Source: Hafnia paralvei ATCC 29927 (GTDB lineage Bacteria; Pseudomonadota; Gammaproteobacteria; Enterobacterales; Enterobacteriaceae). Taken from it: a DNA stretch of 64,000 nt. How positions within the stretch are numbered: the first letter of the stretch is position 1; the number at the start of each line of letters is the position of its first letter. The notes below the pieces were generated by a model. The model was not told the DNA's origin and did not search any database. It saw only the letters and a list, made by a program, of their open reading frames with translations. This document shows positions 52,596 through 61,621 of the stretch, piece by piece. The DNA lies in NCBI RefSeq assembly GCF_001655005.1, contig NZ_LXET01000063.1, positions 1-64,000 on the forward strand, in the 5' to 3' direction. The translations under genes were made by a program, and so were the position numbers.

Positions 52596-53033
52596 TTATT
52601 TACCGCGTGCTAAAGGCAGGTTCTCACCGCTCCAGCCTGCGATACCATCTTTCAACGTGTAAACGCGTTCAAAGCCCGCTTTCACTAAATGCTCACCGGA
52701 TTCACGAGAGCTCATGCCGTTGGCACAAACCACGATGACTGGCTGAGTTTTATGTTTATCCAGTTCACCAAAGCTACCGTTTTTCAGGTCGCTAGGCGTC
52801 AGATTCAGAGAGTTTGCCAGATGCCCTTTGCGGAAATCTTCGCGAGAACGAGTATCAACGACTACGGCATCTTCTTTGTTAATGAGAAGAGTTGCTTCAC
52901 CACGAGTAATTTCTTTTACTTTGGAGAAACGGCTTTTAAAGGTGGTGACCAGTACTGCTACAAACAGAACAATCCACGCTACGCTAAGTATGGGATGGGC
53001 ACTCACAAATTGCATAATCTCTTGCATTTGCAT
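52596..53033 (-). CDS. yibN: Membrane-anchored rhodanese YibN
   Basis: This 145-residue protein has one N-terminal membrane helix (about residues 11-30) and a cytoplasmic rhodanese domain (about 45-140) with VDTRSREDFRKGHL and the active-site Cys in VVCANGMSS. Such proteins handle sulfane sulfur; the specific substrate is unknown. It is the first gene of yibN-grxC-secB-gpsA-cysE, as in E. coli. Confidence 0.95.
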   Translation of the reverse strand: MQMQEIMQFVSAHPILSVAWIVLFVAVLVTTFKSRFSKVKEITRGEATLLINKEDAVVVDTRSREDFRKGHLANSLNLTPSDLKNGSFGELDKHKTQPVIVVCANGMSSRESGEHLVKAGFERVYTLKDGIAGWSGENLPLARGK

Positions 53034-53073
53034 GGGGTGTAACGACTCCCGTCAGTTAAGGGATAAAATCAAA

Positions 53074-53214
53074 GTGTCAGAGTATACCTGCGCAGTGCGT
53101 CAATTACAGCCAGAAGACCTGTTACTAAAAACGAATCTGCGGCATAACCCGAAATTTTTCATTATTCAGACAGGGTTTACCTGCCCAAAATGCGGAACAG
53201 AAACGATCATTTGA
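53074..53214 (+). CDS. Possible 46-residue protein with a CxxC motif
   Basis: I do not recognise this gene. The open frame starts at GTG 53074 with AAGGGA eleven bases upstream and encodes 46 residues ending in GFTCPKCGTETII, where C37 and C40 resemble half of a zinc ribbon; another Cys is at residue 6. It lies alone in the yibN-gpmI spacer, divergent from yibN. A TAAAAT at 53065-53070 would be too close for a normal leader if it were the -10. It could be chance. Confidence 0.3.
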   Translation: MSEYTCAVRQLQPEDLLLKTNLRHNPKFFIIQTGFTCPKCGTETII

Positions 53215-53220
53215 TCTTTC

Positions 53221-53353
53221 TGCACTCAATTCACCACAGACTGTAGTAAAATTACACTACTTTGAGTGCAAATAGCCGTGTATGTTATTCGGCCTTTGCT
53301 TAGGCACCGCTCTGCGGGCGTACTAGTGATCCGTTTTAGCATGAACGGCTATT
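53221..53353. repeat. Two back-to-back palindromes upstream of gpmI
   Basis: TGCACTCAA (53221) pairs with TTGAGTGCA (53262-53270), with a nested GTAGT/ACTAC. The next base begins AATAGCCGT (53271), which pairs with ACGGCTATT (53345-53353), with an inner CCGC-tct-GCGG. The spacer 53034-53412 contains these and the doubtful small frame above. The second palindrome may be in the gpmI leader RNA. Confidence 0.55.
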
Positions 53354-53412
53354 CACACTTGAACGTATTTTGAACTCAAACTTTGAACTTATAAAGAAAC
53401 GAGGTTGTTGCA

Positions 53413-54957
53413 ATGTCGAGCGCCAAAAAACCTATGGTACTGGTGATTCTAGACGGTTACGGTTACCGCGAAGAAACCCAAGATAACGCGATTCTTAACG
53501 CTAAACGTCCTGTGATGGATCGTTTGTGGAAAGAGTATCCGCACACCCTGATTTCTGCTTCCGGCTTAGACGTGGGTCTACCTGACGGTCAAATGGGTAA
53601 CTCAGAAGTGGGTCACGTAAACTTAGGCGCAGGCCGCATCGTATACCAAGACCTGACTCGTCTGGATAAAGAAATCAAAGATGGCGATTTCTTCGCTAAC
53701 GAAGTGTTGGTTGGCGCTGTTGATAAAGCCGTATCTCTGGGCAAAGCAGTCCACATCATGGGCTTGATGTCTCCAGGCGGCGTTCACAGTCACGAAGAAC
53801 ATATTCTCGCTATGGTTGAACTGGCCGCTAAGCGCGGTGCAGAAAAAATCTACCTGCATGCATTCCTAGACGGACGTGACACTCCGCCGCGCAGTGCTGA
53901 AAATACACTGAAACGATTCACCGAGAAATTTGCCGAATTGGGTAAAGGCCGTATTGCTTCTCTGATTGGCCGCTACTATGCCATGGATCGCGATAACCGT
54001 TGGGATCGCGTGCAGTTAGCCTACGACCTGTTGACCGAAGCTAAAGGCGAATTCACCGCTGAAAACGCTGTGGCTGGCCTTGAAGCCGCTTACGCTCGCG
54101 ATGAAAATGACGAGTTTGTTAAACCAACCGTGATTAAAGCCGCTGGTGAACCAGATGCCATCATGGAAGACGGCGATGCGCTGATCTTCATGAACTTCCG
54201 CGCTGACCGTGCTCGCCAAATCACTCGCACCTTTGTTAACGCCGACTTTGACGGTTTCAAACGCAACAAAGTAGTTAACTTCAGCAACTTCGTGATGCTG
54301 ACTGAGTACGCTGCTGACATCAAAGCTGCATGTGCTTACCCACCATCATCACTGGAAAACACTTTCGGCGAATGGCTGATGAAGCATGACAAAACCCAGC
54401 TGCGTATTTCCGAAACTGAAAAATATGCTCACGTAACGTTCTTCTATAACGGTGGCGTTGAAGAACCGTTTAAAGGCGAAGACCGCATCCTGATCAACTC
54501 ACCAAAAGTTGCCACCTACGACCTACAGCCGGAGATGAGCTCTGCTGAGTTGACCGAAAAACTGGTCGCTGCAATCAACAGCGGTAAATACGATGCGATC
54601 ATCTGTAACTACCCTAACGGTGACATGGTTGGCCACACGGGTATTTATGATGCAGCCGTTAAAGCCGTTGAGACACTGGATCATTGCGTCGGTCAGGTTG
54701 TGGAAGCCGTACAAAACGTAGGTGGTCAGTTGCTAATCACCGCAGACCACGGTAACGCCGAGCTGATGCGCGATCAGGTTACTGGTGCAGCTTATACCGC
54801 TCATACCAACCTGCCAGTACCACTTATCTATGTTGGAAAACCGGCTAAAGCCGTTGAAGGCGGTAAATTGTCTGACATCGCAGCAACCATGTTAACGATG
54901 ATGGACATGGAAGTGCCTAAAGAGATGACTGGTAAGCCGCTGTTCATCGTGGAATAA
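53413..54957 (+). CDS. gpmI: 2,3-bisphosphoglycerate-independent phosphoglycerate mutase
   Basis: GpmI interconverts 3- and 2-phosphoglycerate with manganese. The 514-residue protein equals E. coli GpmI. It has the alkaline-phosphatase-type metal motif VILDGYGYR, nucleophile S64 in GQMGNSEVGHVN, DGRDTPP and ITADHGNAE. ACGAGG precedes the start. envC begins nine bases after its stop, so gpmI-envC-yibQ look like one operon. Confidence 0.98.
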   Translation: MSSAKKPMVLVILDGYGYREETQDNAILNAKRPVMDRLWKEYPHTLISASGLDVGLPDGQMGNSEVGHVNLGAGRIVYQDLTRLDKEIKDGDFFANEVLVGAVDKAVSLGKAVHIMGLMSPGGVHSHEEHILAMVELAAKRGAEKIYLHAFLDGRDTPPRSAENTLKRFTEKFAELGKGRIASLIGRYYAMDRDNRWDRVQLAYDLLTEAKGEFTAENAVAGLEAAYARDENDEFVKPTVIKAAGEPDAIMEDGDALIFMNFRADRARQITRTFVNADFDGFKRNKVVNFSNFVMLTEYAADIKAACAYPPSSLENTFGEWLMKHDKTQLRISETEKYAHVTFFYNGGVEEPFKGEDRILINSPKVATYDLQPEMSSAELTEKLVAAINSGKYDAIICNYPNGDMVGHTGIYDAAVKAVETLDHCVGQVVEAVQNVGGQLLITADHGNAELMRDQVTGAAYTAHTNLPVPLIYVGKPAKAVEGGKLSDIAATMLTMMDMEVPKEMTGKPLFIVE

Positions 54958-54966
54958 TCGATCCCC

Positions 54967-56328
54967 ATGAGGGGAAAAGACCAATTTCACGAATCAAAGG
55001 TAGCCTTAGCGCTCAAAACGGGTAAAAACATCGGTGATAAGCAAACGTGTTTGTCACCGTTACCCACAGCGCTTCGCATGCTGCCAATACTATGTGCCAG
55101 TTTCATTTACGCTGGCGCATGGTTTTCTTCGTTCCCCGCGATTGCCGCTGACGATAATAAACAGCAGCTAAAATCTATTCAGCAAGACATTGCTGAAAAA
55201 GAAAAAGCCGTAAAACAACAGCAGCAACAACGCAGTTCACTGCAAGATCAACTCAAAGCCCAAGAAAAAATCATCGCTCAGGCGAGTCGATCCCTGCGAG
55301 AAACACAGTCTGAACTGGCGGCGTTAAGTGCCAATGTCACCAAACTAACCGCATCAATTAAAAAGCTTCAGTCGCAAGAGAATAAGCATCTACAACTGCT
55401 TGAGCATCAACTCGATATGGCTTTCCGCCTAGGGAAACATACCGGCATTCAAGTATTGCTGAGTGGTGAAGAAAGCCAGCGCAGTGAGCGTATCTTGGCT
55501 TACTTTGGCTATCTCAATGAAGCACGCCAGAAGAACATTGATAAGCTAAACCAAACTCGCACAGAGTTAGCCAGTGAAAAGAAAGCGCTAGAAGCAGCAC
55601 AGAACCAGCAAAAAGCGATTCTCATCACTCAGCAGCAAGCTCAACAACAGCTTGAATCTGCCCGCATTCAGCGACAAAAAACACTGTCATCGTTGGAAAG
55701 CGCTCTGGCGAAAGACCAGCAACAGCTCTCTGAAATGAAAGCGAACGAATCGCGCCTGCGCGATCAGATTGCAAAAGCCGAACGTGAGGCTAAGGCTCGA
55801 GCCGAGCGAGAGGCTCGTGAAGCCGCCAAACTTCAGGCTCAAATGAAGGCTAAAGAAGAACAGGCGAAGAAAAAAGGCACCACCTATAAATACAAACCAA
55901 CGGAAAGTGAGCGTTCGTTAATCGCCCGTACCGGGGGTTTAGGCCGTGGCAACGGTCAGGCTCTGTGGCCAGTTCGCGGTCGTACTATTCACAGTTTCGG
56001 CGAAACACTGCAAGGTGAGCTGCGCTGGAAAGGGATGGTTATTGCTGCATCCGAGGGTAGCGAAGTCAAAGCTATCGCAGATGGTCGCGTACTGCTGGCC
56101 GATTGGCTACAAGGTTATGGCCTAGTCGTCGTCGTTGAGCACGGTAAAGGCGATATGAGCCTGTATGGCTATAACCAAAGCGCGCTGGTTAACGTAGGTG
56201 CTCAAGTGCGCGCTGGTCAGCCAATTGCATTGGTTGGTAACAGCGGTGGCCAAGGCCAACCTGCTCTTTATTTCGAAATTCGCCGTCAAGGACAAGCCGT
56301 TAACCCACTACCATGGCTTGGACGTTAG
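54967..56328 (+). CDS. envC: Murein hydrolase activator EnvC
   Basis: EnvC activates the amidases AmiA and AmiB at the septum, under control of FtsEX. The 453-residue protein has a signal segment ending near residue 61 (AIAA), a long coiled coil (about 63-300) and a C-terminal LytM domain. The usual HxH metal motif is replaced (ALYFE), so it is a non-catalytic activator. The start is uncertain: ATG 54967 has no clear ribosome site, and TTG 55051 would give a signal peptide of E. coli length. Confidence 0.94.
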   Translation: MRGKDQFHESKVALALKTGKNIGDKQTCLSPLPTALRMLPILCASFIYAGAWFSSFPAIAADDNKQQLKSIQQDIAEKEKAVKQQQQQRSSLQDQLKAQEKIIAQASRSLRETQSELAALSANVTKLTASIKKLQSQENKHLQLLEHQLDMAFRLGKHTGIQVLLSGEESQRSERILAYFGYLNEARQKNIDKLNQTRTELASEKKALEAAQNQQKAILITQQQAQQQLESARIQRQKTLSSLESALAKDQQQLSEMKANESRLRDQIAKAEREAKARAEREAREAAKLQAQMKAKEEQAKKKGTTYKYKPTESERSLIARTGGLGRGNGQALWPVRGRTIHSFGETLQGELRWKGMVIAASEGSEVKAIADGRVLLADWLQGYGLVVVVEHGKGDMSLYGYNQSALVNVGAQVRAGQPIALVGNSGGQGQPALYFEIRRQGQAVNPLPWLGR

Positions 56329-56387
56329 ACCCGCGATTCGCCATTCACCCCGCAGTTACCGCTCCTGCATTAACAAGGGAAAACACA

Positions 56388-57305
56388 TTGCGATTTTTCA
56401 ATGCTGTCACCTCCGCACTTTTCATTTTCATCTGTAGCGCGGCCTCTGCCTACGCGGGAAAACTGGCGATTGTCATCGATGACTTTGGCTATCGACCGCA
56501 AGAAGAAAACAAAATTCTGCAAATGCCTTTAGCGATCTCGGTGGCGGTATTACCCACCGCGCCACATGCGCGTGAAATGGCCACCAAAGCACATGCGCAA
56601 GGGCGGGAAATTTTAATCCATCTGCCAATGGCACCTATCAGTAAGCAACCATTAGAAAAAGACACATTGCAACCCTCAATGAGCGAAGCTGAAATCCAGC
56701 GCATTATTCATCAGGCCGTAAATTCTGTGCCGTATGCCGTCGGGATGAACAATCATATGGGCAGCTTGATGACCTCGAATCTACAGGGCATGCAGAAAGT
56801 GATGCGCACCCTTGAGCAGTATCACTTTCTCTATTTTCTCGACAGCATGACTATCGGCAATAGCCAAGTCACGAACGCATCGGCGGGAACCGGCATCAAA
56901 GTGATTAAACGTAGAGTCTTTCTAGATGATTCTCAGAATGAGGCATCCATTCGCCAGCAGTTTAATCGCGCAATTCAAATCGCCCGTAAAAACGGCTCAG
57001 CCATAGCGATCGGTCATCCACATCCATCAACGGTGCGGGTATTGCAACAAATGCTGCCGTCGCTACCTGCAGATATCGTATTAGTTCGCCCAAGTTCTCT
57101 GTTAAACGGCGCTTCTGTACCGGACAAGAACCCAACGCCAACGCAGCAAAAACCGCGTAATCCGTTCCGTGGCGTGAAACAGTGCATAACCAAAAAAGCA
57201 CCTGAAAAAGTGTATGCTACCGCGATGTTTGATGCGATTAGTTCCAGCTTGGCAAATTCAGCGCCGATAAAATTTATACAGGATCGCTGGCAATACTGGC
57301 ACTAA
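56388..57305 (+). CDS. yibQ: Divergent polysaccharide deacetylase YibQ
   Basis: This periplasmic protein of the divergent polysaccharide deacetylase family (DUF610) has no proven substrate. The 305-residue product has a signal peptide (residues about 1-23) followed by AGKLAIVIDDFGYR, then HLPMAP, NNHMGS and IAIGHPHP. The TTG at 56388 is chosen because AAGGGA lies seven bases upstream and the signal peptide begins there; an ATG at 56313 overlaps envC and has no ribosome site. Confidence 0.9.
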   Translation: MRFFNAVTSALFIFICSAASAYAGKLAIVIDDFGYRPQEENKILQMPLAISVAVLPTAPHAREMATKAHAQGREILIHLPMAPISKQPLEKDTLQPSMSEAEIQRIIHQAVNSVPYAVGMNNHMGSLMTSNLQGMQKVMRTLEQYHFLYFLDSMTIGNSQVTNASAGTGIKVIKRRVFLDDSQNEASIRQQFNRAIQIARKNGSAIAIGHPHPSTVRVLQQMLPSLPADIVLVRPSSLLNGASVPDKNPTPTQQKPRNPFRGVKQCITKKAPEKVYATAMFDAISSSLANSAPIKFIQDRWQYWH

Positions 57306-57319
57306 CGGCGTCAGTACCA

Positions 57320-57369
57320 AATTAATTCATAATCCGGCATACTATGAGATTGCGGATTATGAATTAATT
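57320..57369 (+). promoter_or_regulatory. Perfect 17-bp inverted repeat before the transferase gene
   Basis: AATTAATTCATAATCCG and CGGATTATGAATTAATT are perfect arms around a 16-nt loop, ending 11 bp before the ATG at 57381. There is no T-run. It could be an operator or an mRNA structure that limits translation. Confidence 0.65.
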
Positions 57370-57380
57370 GCTAAACCAAA

Positions 57381-59003
57381 ATGAATATAAAGAAATCTTA
57401 TTTACTCTTTGGGAAAGAGTATTTATTGCTAATTATTAGCGTAATAATCTTCAGCGTAATTAATATACTCATGGCGCCAAATATTCACATGTCTTACCGC
57501 ATTGTGACTTTTACGCTGTCGTTATTATTTTTAAAAGCCATCCGTTCGTCCCCACTGCGTTTGATACTGGCCATACCATTTTTATTTCTGTGCTCTGCAG
57601 ATATTAGCCTTAGTCTCTACTCGTGGTTTACATTCAAAACGCCATTTAATGACGGTTTTGCAGTCAGTACGTTAGAAAGCAACCCAAGTGAAATGATCGC
57701 CATGCTGGGCGTGTATCTGCGGTTTGTGATTGTGTGTTTGGCATTGCTCGTTCTCTTTATCTTTGCAGTCAGACCCATTCCTGGAAAAATACCGTCCAAG
57801 AAAATAACAGGGACGCTTATTCTCATTATTTGCCTGATCGCGTTAGTTTCCTCACTAAAATTCGTTAAAAAGCGTCCCGTCAATGAAGGAGCGATCTCAG
57901 AGCTTAAAGTCGCCGCCCGATTCACAACTTATATGCCATTCTTTAATATCAGCTATTTCCTTACCGCAATGCAGGAGAGCCAGATTTTAAAGAATATTAG
58001 CGGCGCCACACCTCATTACACTCTGACCGTAAAAGATACCGGCATAGATACCTATGTTTTGATCATTGGTGAATCAGAACGAGCCAGAAACATGAGTATC
58101 TATGGCTATAAAAAACCGACTACCCCACAGCTCGAATCACAGAAACCCTATTTAAAACTGTTTACTCAAGCAATTAGCGGAGTGCCTTTTACATCGGTTG
58201 CTGTACCGATGGCGCTTAGCGCAGACAATATCCATAACCATGACCTGAAGAATTATGCCGACAACGTCATTAATCTAGCCAATCAGGCGGGTTTTCACAC
58301 CACTTGGTTAAGTGCACAGACAGCCTTCGGCAACTATGGCTCCTCTGTGGCTGGTATCGCCATGAATGCTAAAGATAAATTGTATATCAAAGGCTATGAC
58401 AAAGAGCTGATACCACATCTAAAAACAGCATTAGCTAAGCCGGGCCACGATAAAAAACTCATTATTCTGCATCTCTATGGTAGCCATGAACCAGCATGTG
58501 CTAGATATCCGTCGGATGAAGCGATTTTTGATAAAAACGGCGATATAGATGCTTGCTACGACAATTCCGTTCGATATACCGATAGCTTATTTGGTGAAAT
58601 ATTTAGCTTATTAAAGCGGAAAAACGCTTCCGTATTCTATTTCTCAGACCACGCTTTAGAGAGAGATCCTAAGCAAAGCGCCCCTTACTTCCACGGCGGT
58701 ATAACTCCCAGCCAAGAGGCCTATCATGTTCCTATGTTTATCTGGTATAGCCCAGTATTGGAGCCACGTTACCAGCAGGAGATTGGACAGGTAGATTCCG
58801 TATATTCGACCAGTTATAACGATGCCGCAATCGCAACTTGGCTAGGTATTACCGATGCTAGCAGGGGAATATTTTCAAACGTTAACGATGTCGTTAACAA
58901 GTTTAAAAATGATTCAACCGTGCTCGATAACCTTTACCAAAAACTGGATTATCACTCTCTGCGCAAAACTGCGCAGGAGCCGCTGCCTGAGTCGTCCAGA
59001 TAG
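57381..59003 (+). CDS. Phosphoethanolamine transferase, EptA/EptB superfamily
   Basis: This 540-residue inner-membrane enzyme has five predicted membrane segments in residues about 12-165. A periplasmic sulfatase-fold domain follows, with metal-site IIGESERARNMSIYGY (E231), nucleophile T271 in GVPFTSVAVP, and FSDHALERD. It is related to EptA/EptB-type lipid A or core transferases, but I cannot pick the acceptor. The gene is visibly more AT-rich than its neighbours and E. coli has no such gene at this point. It adjoins tdh-kbl and the LPS core cluster, which fits a role in LPS modification. The ATG has no clear Shine-Dalgarno. Confidence 0.88.
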   Translation: MNIKKSYLLFGKEYLLLIISVIIFSVINILMAPNIHMSYRIVTFTLSLLFLKAIRSSPLRLILAIPFLFLCSADISLSLYSWFTFKTPFNDGFAVSTLESNPSEMIAMLGVYLRFVIVCLALLVLFIFAVRPIPGKIPSKKITGTLILIICLIALVSSLKFVKKRPVNEGAISELKVAARFTTYMPFFNISYFLTAMQESQILKNISGATPHYTLTVKDTGIDTYVLIIGESERARNMSIYGYKKPTTPQLESQKPYLKLFTQAISGVPFTSVAVPMALSADNIHNHDLKNYADNVINLANQAGFHTTWLSAQTAFGNYGSSVAGIAMNAKDKLYIKGYDKELIPHLKTALAKPGHDKKLIILHLYGSHEPACARYPSDEAIFDKNGDIDACYDNSVRYTDSLFGEIFSLLKRKNASVFYFSDHALERDPKQSAPYFHGGITPSQEAYHVPMFIWYSPVLEPRYQQEIGQVDSVYSTSYNDAAIATWLGITDASRGIFSNVNDVVNKFKNDSTVLDNLYQKLDYHSLRKTAQEPLPESSR

Positions 59004-59005
59004 TA

Positions 59006-59031
59006 AAAAAGCCCCGACTGAGGGGCTTTCT
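59006..59031. terminator. Bidirectional terminator, transferase gene / tdh
   Basis: AAAGCCCC-gactg-AGGGGCTTT is preceded by an A-run and followed by CTATT. It lies between two convergent genes. Confidence 0.75.
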
Positions 59032-59075
59032 ATTGATTGTCGCTACCCACAAGAGTGGCGTTGTCATGCCGGAAA

Positions 59076-60101
59076 TTAATCCCAGCTTAAAACAACCTTA
59101 CCTGACTGCCCCGAACGCATGGCGTCAAAGCCTTTTTGGAAATCATCAATCCCAAAACGATGAGTGATAATTGGGCTGAGATCCAAGCCTGATTGCAGCA
59201 ATGCAGCCATCTTGTACCACGTTTCAAACATCTCACGACCATAGATGCCTTTGATAAACAAACCCTTAAAAATCACCTGATTCCAGTCAATTGCCATATC
59301 GGAAGGAGGGATCCCCAGCATGGCAATTTTACCACCGTGATTCATGGTGCTCAGCATCGCGCGGAATGCCGGTGGAGCACCGGACATTTCCAAACCAACG
59401 TCGAAACCTTCGGTCATGCCAAGCTCACTCATCACATCAGTCAAATTTTCTTTGCTGACATTCACCGCGCGGGTAACGCCCATTTTACGTGCCAGCTCCA
59501 AGCGGTATTCATTCACGTCGGTAATCACGACGTTACGCGCGCCAACGTGTTTGCAGACCGCCGCCGCCATAATACCGATCGGGCCAGCGCCTGAAACCAG
59601 CACATCTTCGCCAACCAAATCAAAAGAAAGCGCGGTATGAACAGCATTGCCAAACGGGTCAAAAATCGCCGCTAACTCATCAGAAATATTGTCTGGGATC
59701 TTGAACGCGTTAAATGCAGGAATAACGAGGTATTCGGCAAATGCGCCGGTGCGGTTAACACCTACACCCGTGGTGTTACGGCATAGATGCGTTCGCCCAC
59801 CGCGACAGTTACGGCAATGTCCACAGGTAATATGGCCTTCACCAGAAACTCGTTCACCGATCTTGTAGCCTTTCACTTCCTGTCCAATGGCAACAATTTC
59901 ACCGACGTATTCATGCCCAACAACCATGGGAACTGGGATCGTTTTTTGCGACCACTCATCCCAATTGTAGATATGAACATCCGTGCCACAAATCGCCGTT
60001 TTACGGATTTTAATCATGATGTCGTTGTGCCCAAGCTCTGGCTTAGGTACGTCGGTCATCCAAATACCTTCTTCGGCCTTCAGTTTTGACAATGCTTTCA
60101 T
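59076..60101 (-). CDS. tdh: L-threonine 3-dehydrogenase
   Basis: Tdh oxidises threonine to 2-amino-3-ketobutyrate with NAD+. The 341-residue zinc-dependent medium-chain dehydrogenase has catalytic-zinc C38 (AICGTDVH), GHEYVGEIV, the structural-zinc CGHCRNCRGGRTHLC region and the NAD motif GAGPIGIMAA. ATG 60101 gives the E. coli length; seven codons upstream are not conserved. It follows kbl by 13 bp. Confidence 0.97.
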   Translation of the reverse strand: MKALSKLKAEEGIWMTDVPKPELGHNDIMIKIRKTAICGTDVHIYNWDEWSQKTIPVPMVVGHEYVGEIVAIGQEVKGYKIGERVSGEGHITCGHCRNCRGGRTHLCRNTTGVGVNRTGAFAEYLVIPAFNAFKIPDNISDELAAIFDPFGNAVHTALSFDLVGEDVLVSGAGPIGIMAAAVCKHVGARNVVITDVNEYRLELARKMGVTRAVNVSKENLTDVMSELGMTEGFDVGLEMSGAPPAFRAMLSTMNHGGKIAMLGIPPSDMAIDWNQVIFKGLFIKGIYGREMFETWYKMAALLQSGLDLSPIITHRFGIDDFQKGFDAMRSGQSGKVVLSWD

Positions 60102-60114
60102 GATGATGAATTCC

Positions 60115-61311
60115 TTACGCAATCACACCCAGTTGCTTGCCAATACGAATAAAGGCAGCCACAGCGCGCTCAATTTGTTCTGGAGTATGATCGGCAGACA
60201 TTTGGGTACGAATGCGTGCCTGACCTTTCGGAACCACAGGGAAGAAGAATCCAGTCACATAGATCCCTTCTTTTAACAGCTCATTGGCAAACTCTTGCGC
60301 CAACTTTGCGTCACCCAGCATAACTGGGATAATCGCGTGATCCGCACCAGCCAGAGTGAAACCAGCAGCGCTCATTTTTTCACGGAATAAACGAGCGTTA
60401 CTCCACAGGCGATTACGCAGCTCATCACCATCAGCCAGTAACTCAAGCACCTTGATTGAGGCTGCTACAATCGCTGGAGCCAAAGAGTTTGAGAACAGAT
60501 AAGGGCGCGAACGCTGGCGCAACCATTCAATAACCTCTTTACGACCGGCGGTATAGCCACCAGACGCGCCACCGAGAGCTTTACCTAAAGTCCCAGTGAT
60601 AATGTCAACGCGACCCATTACTTCGCAATATTCATGAGTGCCACGACCATTTTCACCTACAAAGCCGACGGCATGGGAATCATCAACCATAACCAACGCG
60701 CCGTATTCATCAGCTAAATCACACACTGACTTCAAGTCCGCGATAACGCCATCCATGGAGAACACACCATCGGTAGCGATCAGGATATGACGTGCTCCAT
60801 CGGCCTTAGCCATCTCCAACTGCGCCCGCAGTTCGGTCATATCATTATTGGCATAACGATAACGTTTAGCTTTGCATAAGCGGACACCATCAATGATAGA
60901 CGCATGATTTAGCGCATCCGAAATAATCGCATCTTCTGAGCCCAACAGCGTTTCGAATAAACCACCGTTAGCATCGAAACAAGAAGAATATAAAATCGAG
61001 TCTTCCATACCAAGAAACTCAGCTAAACGCTGTTCTAGCTGTTTATGGCTGTCTTGAGTTCCACAAATAAAGCGCACCGATGCCATGCCAAACCCATGGG
61101 AATCCATGCCTTTTTTCGCAGCTTCAATAAGTGCAGGGTGATTTGCCAAGCCTAAGTAATTGTTTGCACAGAAATTGATGACATGACGACCATCGGCTAC
61201 CGCAATATCAGCCTGCTGAGCTGAAGTGATAATACGTTCATTTTTGTACAGACCTTCGGCACGGGTCGTTTCTAATTGCTGAGTCAGCTGCTGGTAAAAA
61301 TCCGCAGACAT
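60115..61311 (-). CDS. kbl: 2-amino-3-ketobutyrate CoA ligase
   Basis: Kbl splits 2-amino-3-ketobutyrate with CoA into glycine and acetyl-CoA, completing threonine breakdown with Tdh. The 398-residue PLP enzyme (the E. coli length) has CANNYLGLANHP, DDSHAVGFVG and the PLP-lysine segment TGTLGKALGGASGG. ATG 61311 has AGGAG eight bases upstream. In E. coli kbl-tdh is repressed by Lrp. Confidence 0.97.
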   Translation of the reverse strand: MSADFYQQLTQQLETTRAEGLYKNERIITSAQQADIAVADGRHVINFCANNYLGLANHPALIEAAKKGMDSHGFGMASVRFICGTQDSHKQLEQRLAEFLGMEDSILYSSCFDANGGLFETLLGSEDAIISDALNHASIIDGVRLCKAKRYRYANNDMTELRAQLEMAKADGARHILIATDGVFSMDGVIADLKSVCDLADEYGALVMVDDSHAVGFVGENGRGTHEYCEVMGRVDIITGTLGKALGGASGGYTAGRKEVIEWLRQRSRPYLFSNSLAPAIVAASIKVLELLADGDELRNRLWSNARLFREKMSAAGFTLAGADHAIIPVMLGDAKLAQEFANELLKEGIYVTGFFFPVVPKGQARIRTQMSADHTPEQIERAVAAFIRIGKQLGVIA

Positions 61312-61621
61312 GGTGTTATCTCCTGGATGGGCTAGTTCGTGAAACATATTACTGTTTTGTTGCAAATGAAACGAGTTTGTAACTCACAGAATGTGAAAAA
61401 TGCAGCATATATCACGCTGCTGTAAGATACCGGGAAATAATTAGTTTCAGATATCAATTTAGTCGTCATACGCCCAGCATGAGAGTATTAGTCTTAATAC
61501 TGAGGTTTTTGATTCAGATTCATACCCTATACGCTGAATGCTTAGGCATGAAATGCTATTATGACGTTATATAACGTGGGGCGTTGTGCGCCACTGTTCC
61601 GTTTATTTAAAGGTAAATCTC
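61312..61621. promoter_or_regulatory. kbl-hldD divergent spacer with a perfect palindrome
   Basis: This 310-bp spacer carries the promoters of two divergent units and no visible gene. ACGTTATATAACGT (61564-61577) is a perfect 14-bp palindrome, 45 bp before hldD, and overlaps a plausible -10 region. Lrp sites for kbl are expected but too degenerate to call. Confidence 0.5.

Noticed and set aside
57300..57380. PmrA or PhoP box upstream of the AT-rich transferase gene
   Set aside because: TTAATT segments occur only as part of the long inverted repeat and do not form the direct repeats that PmrA or PhoP needs.
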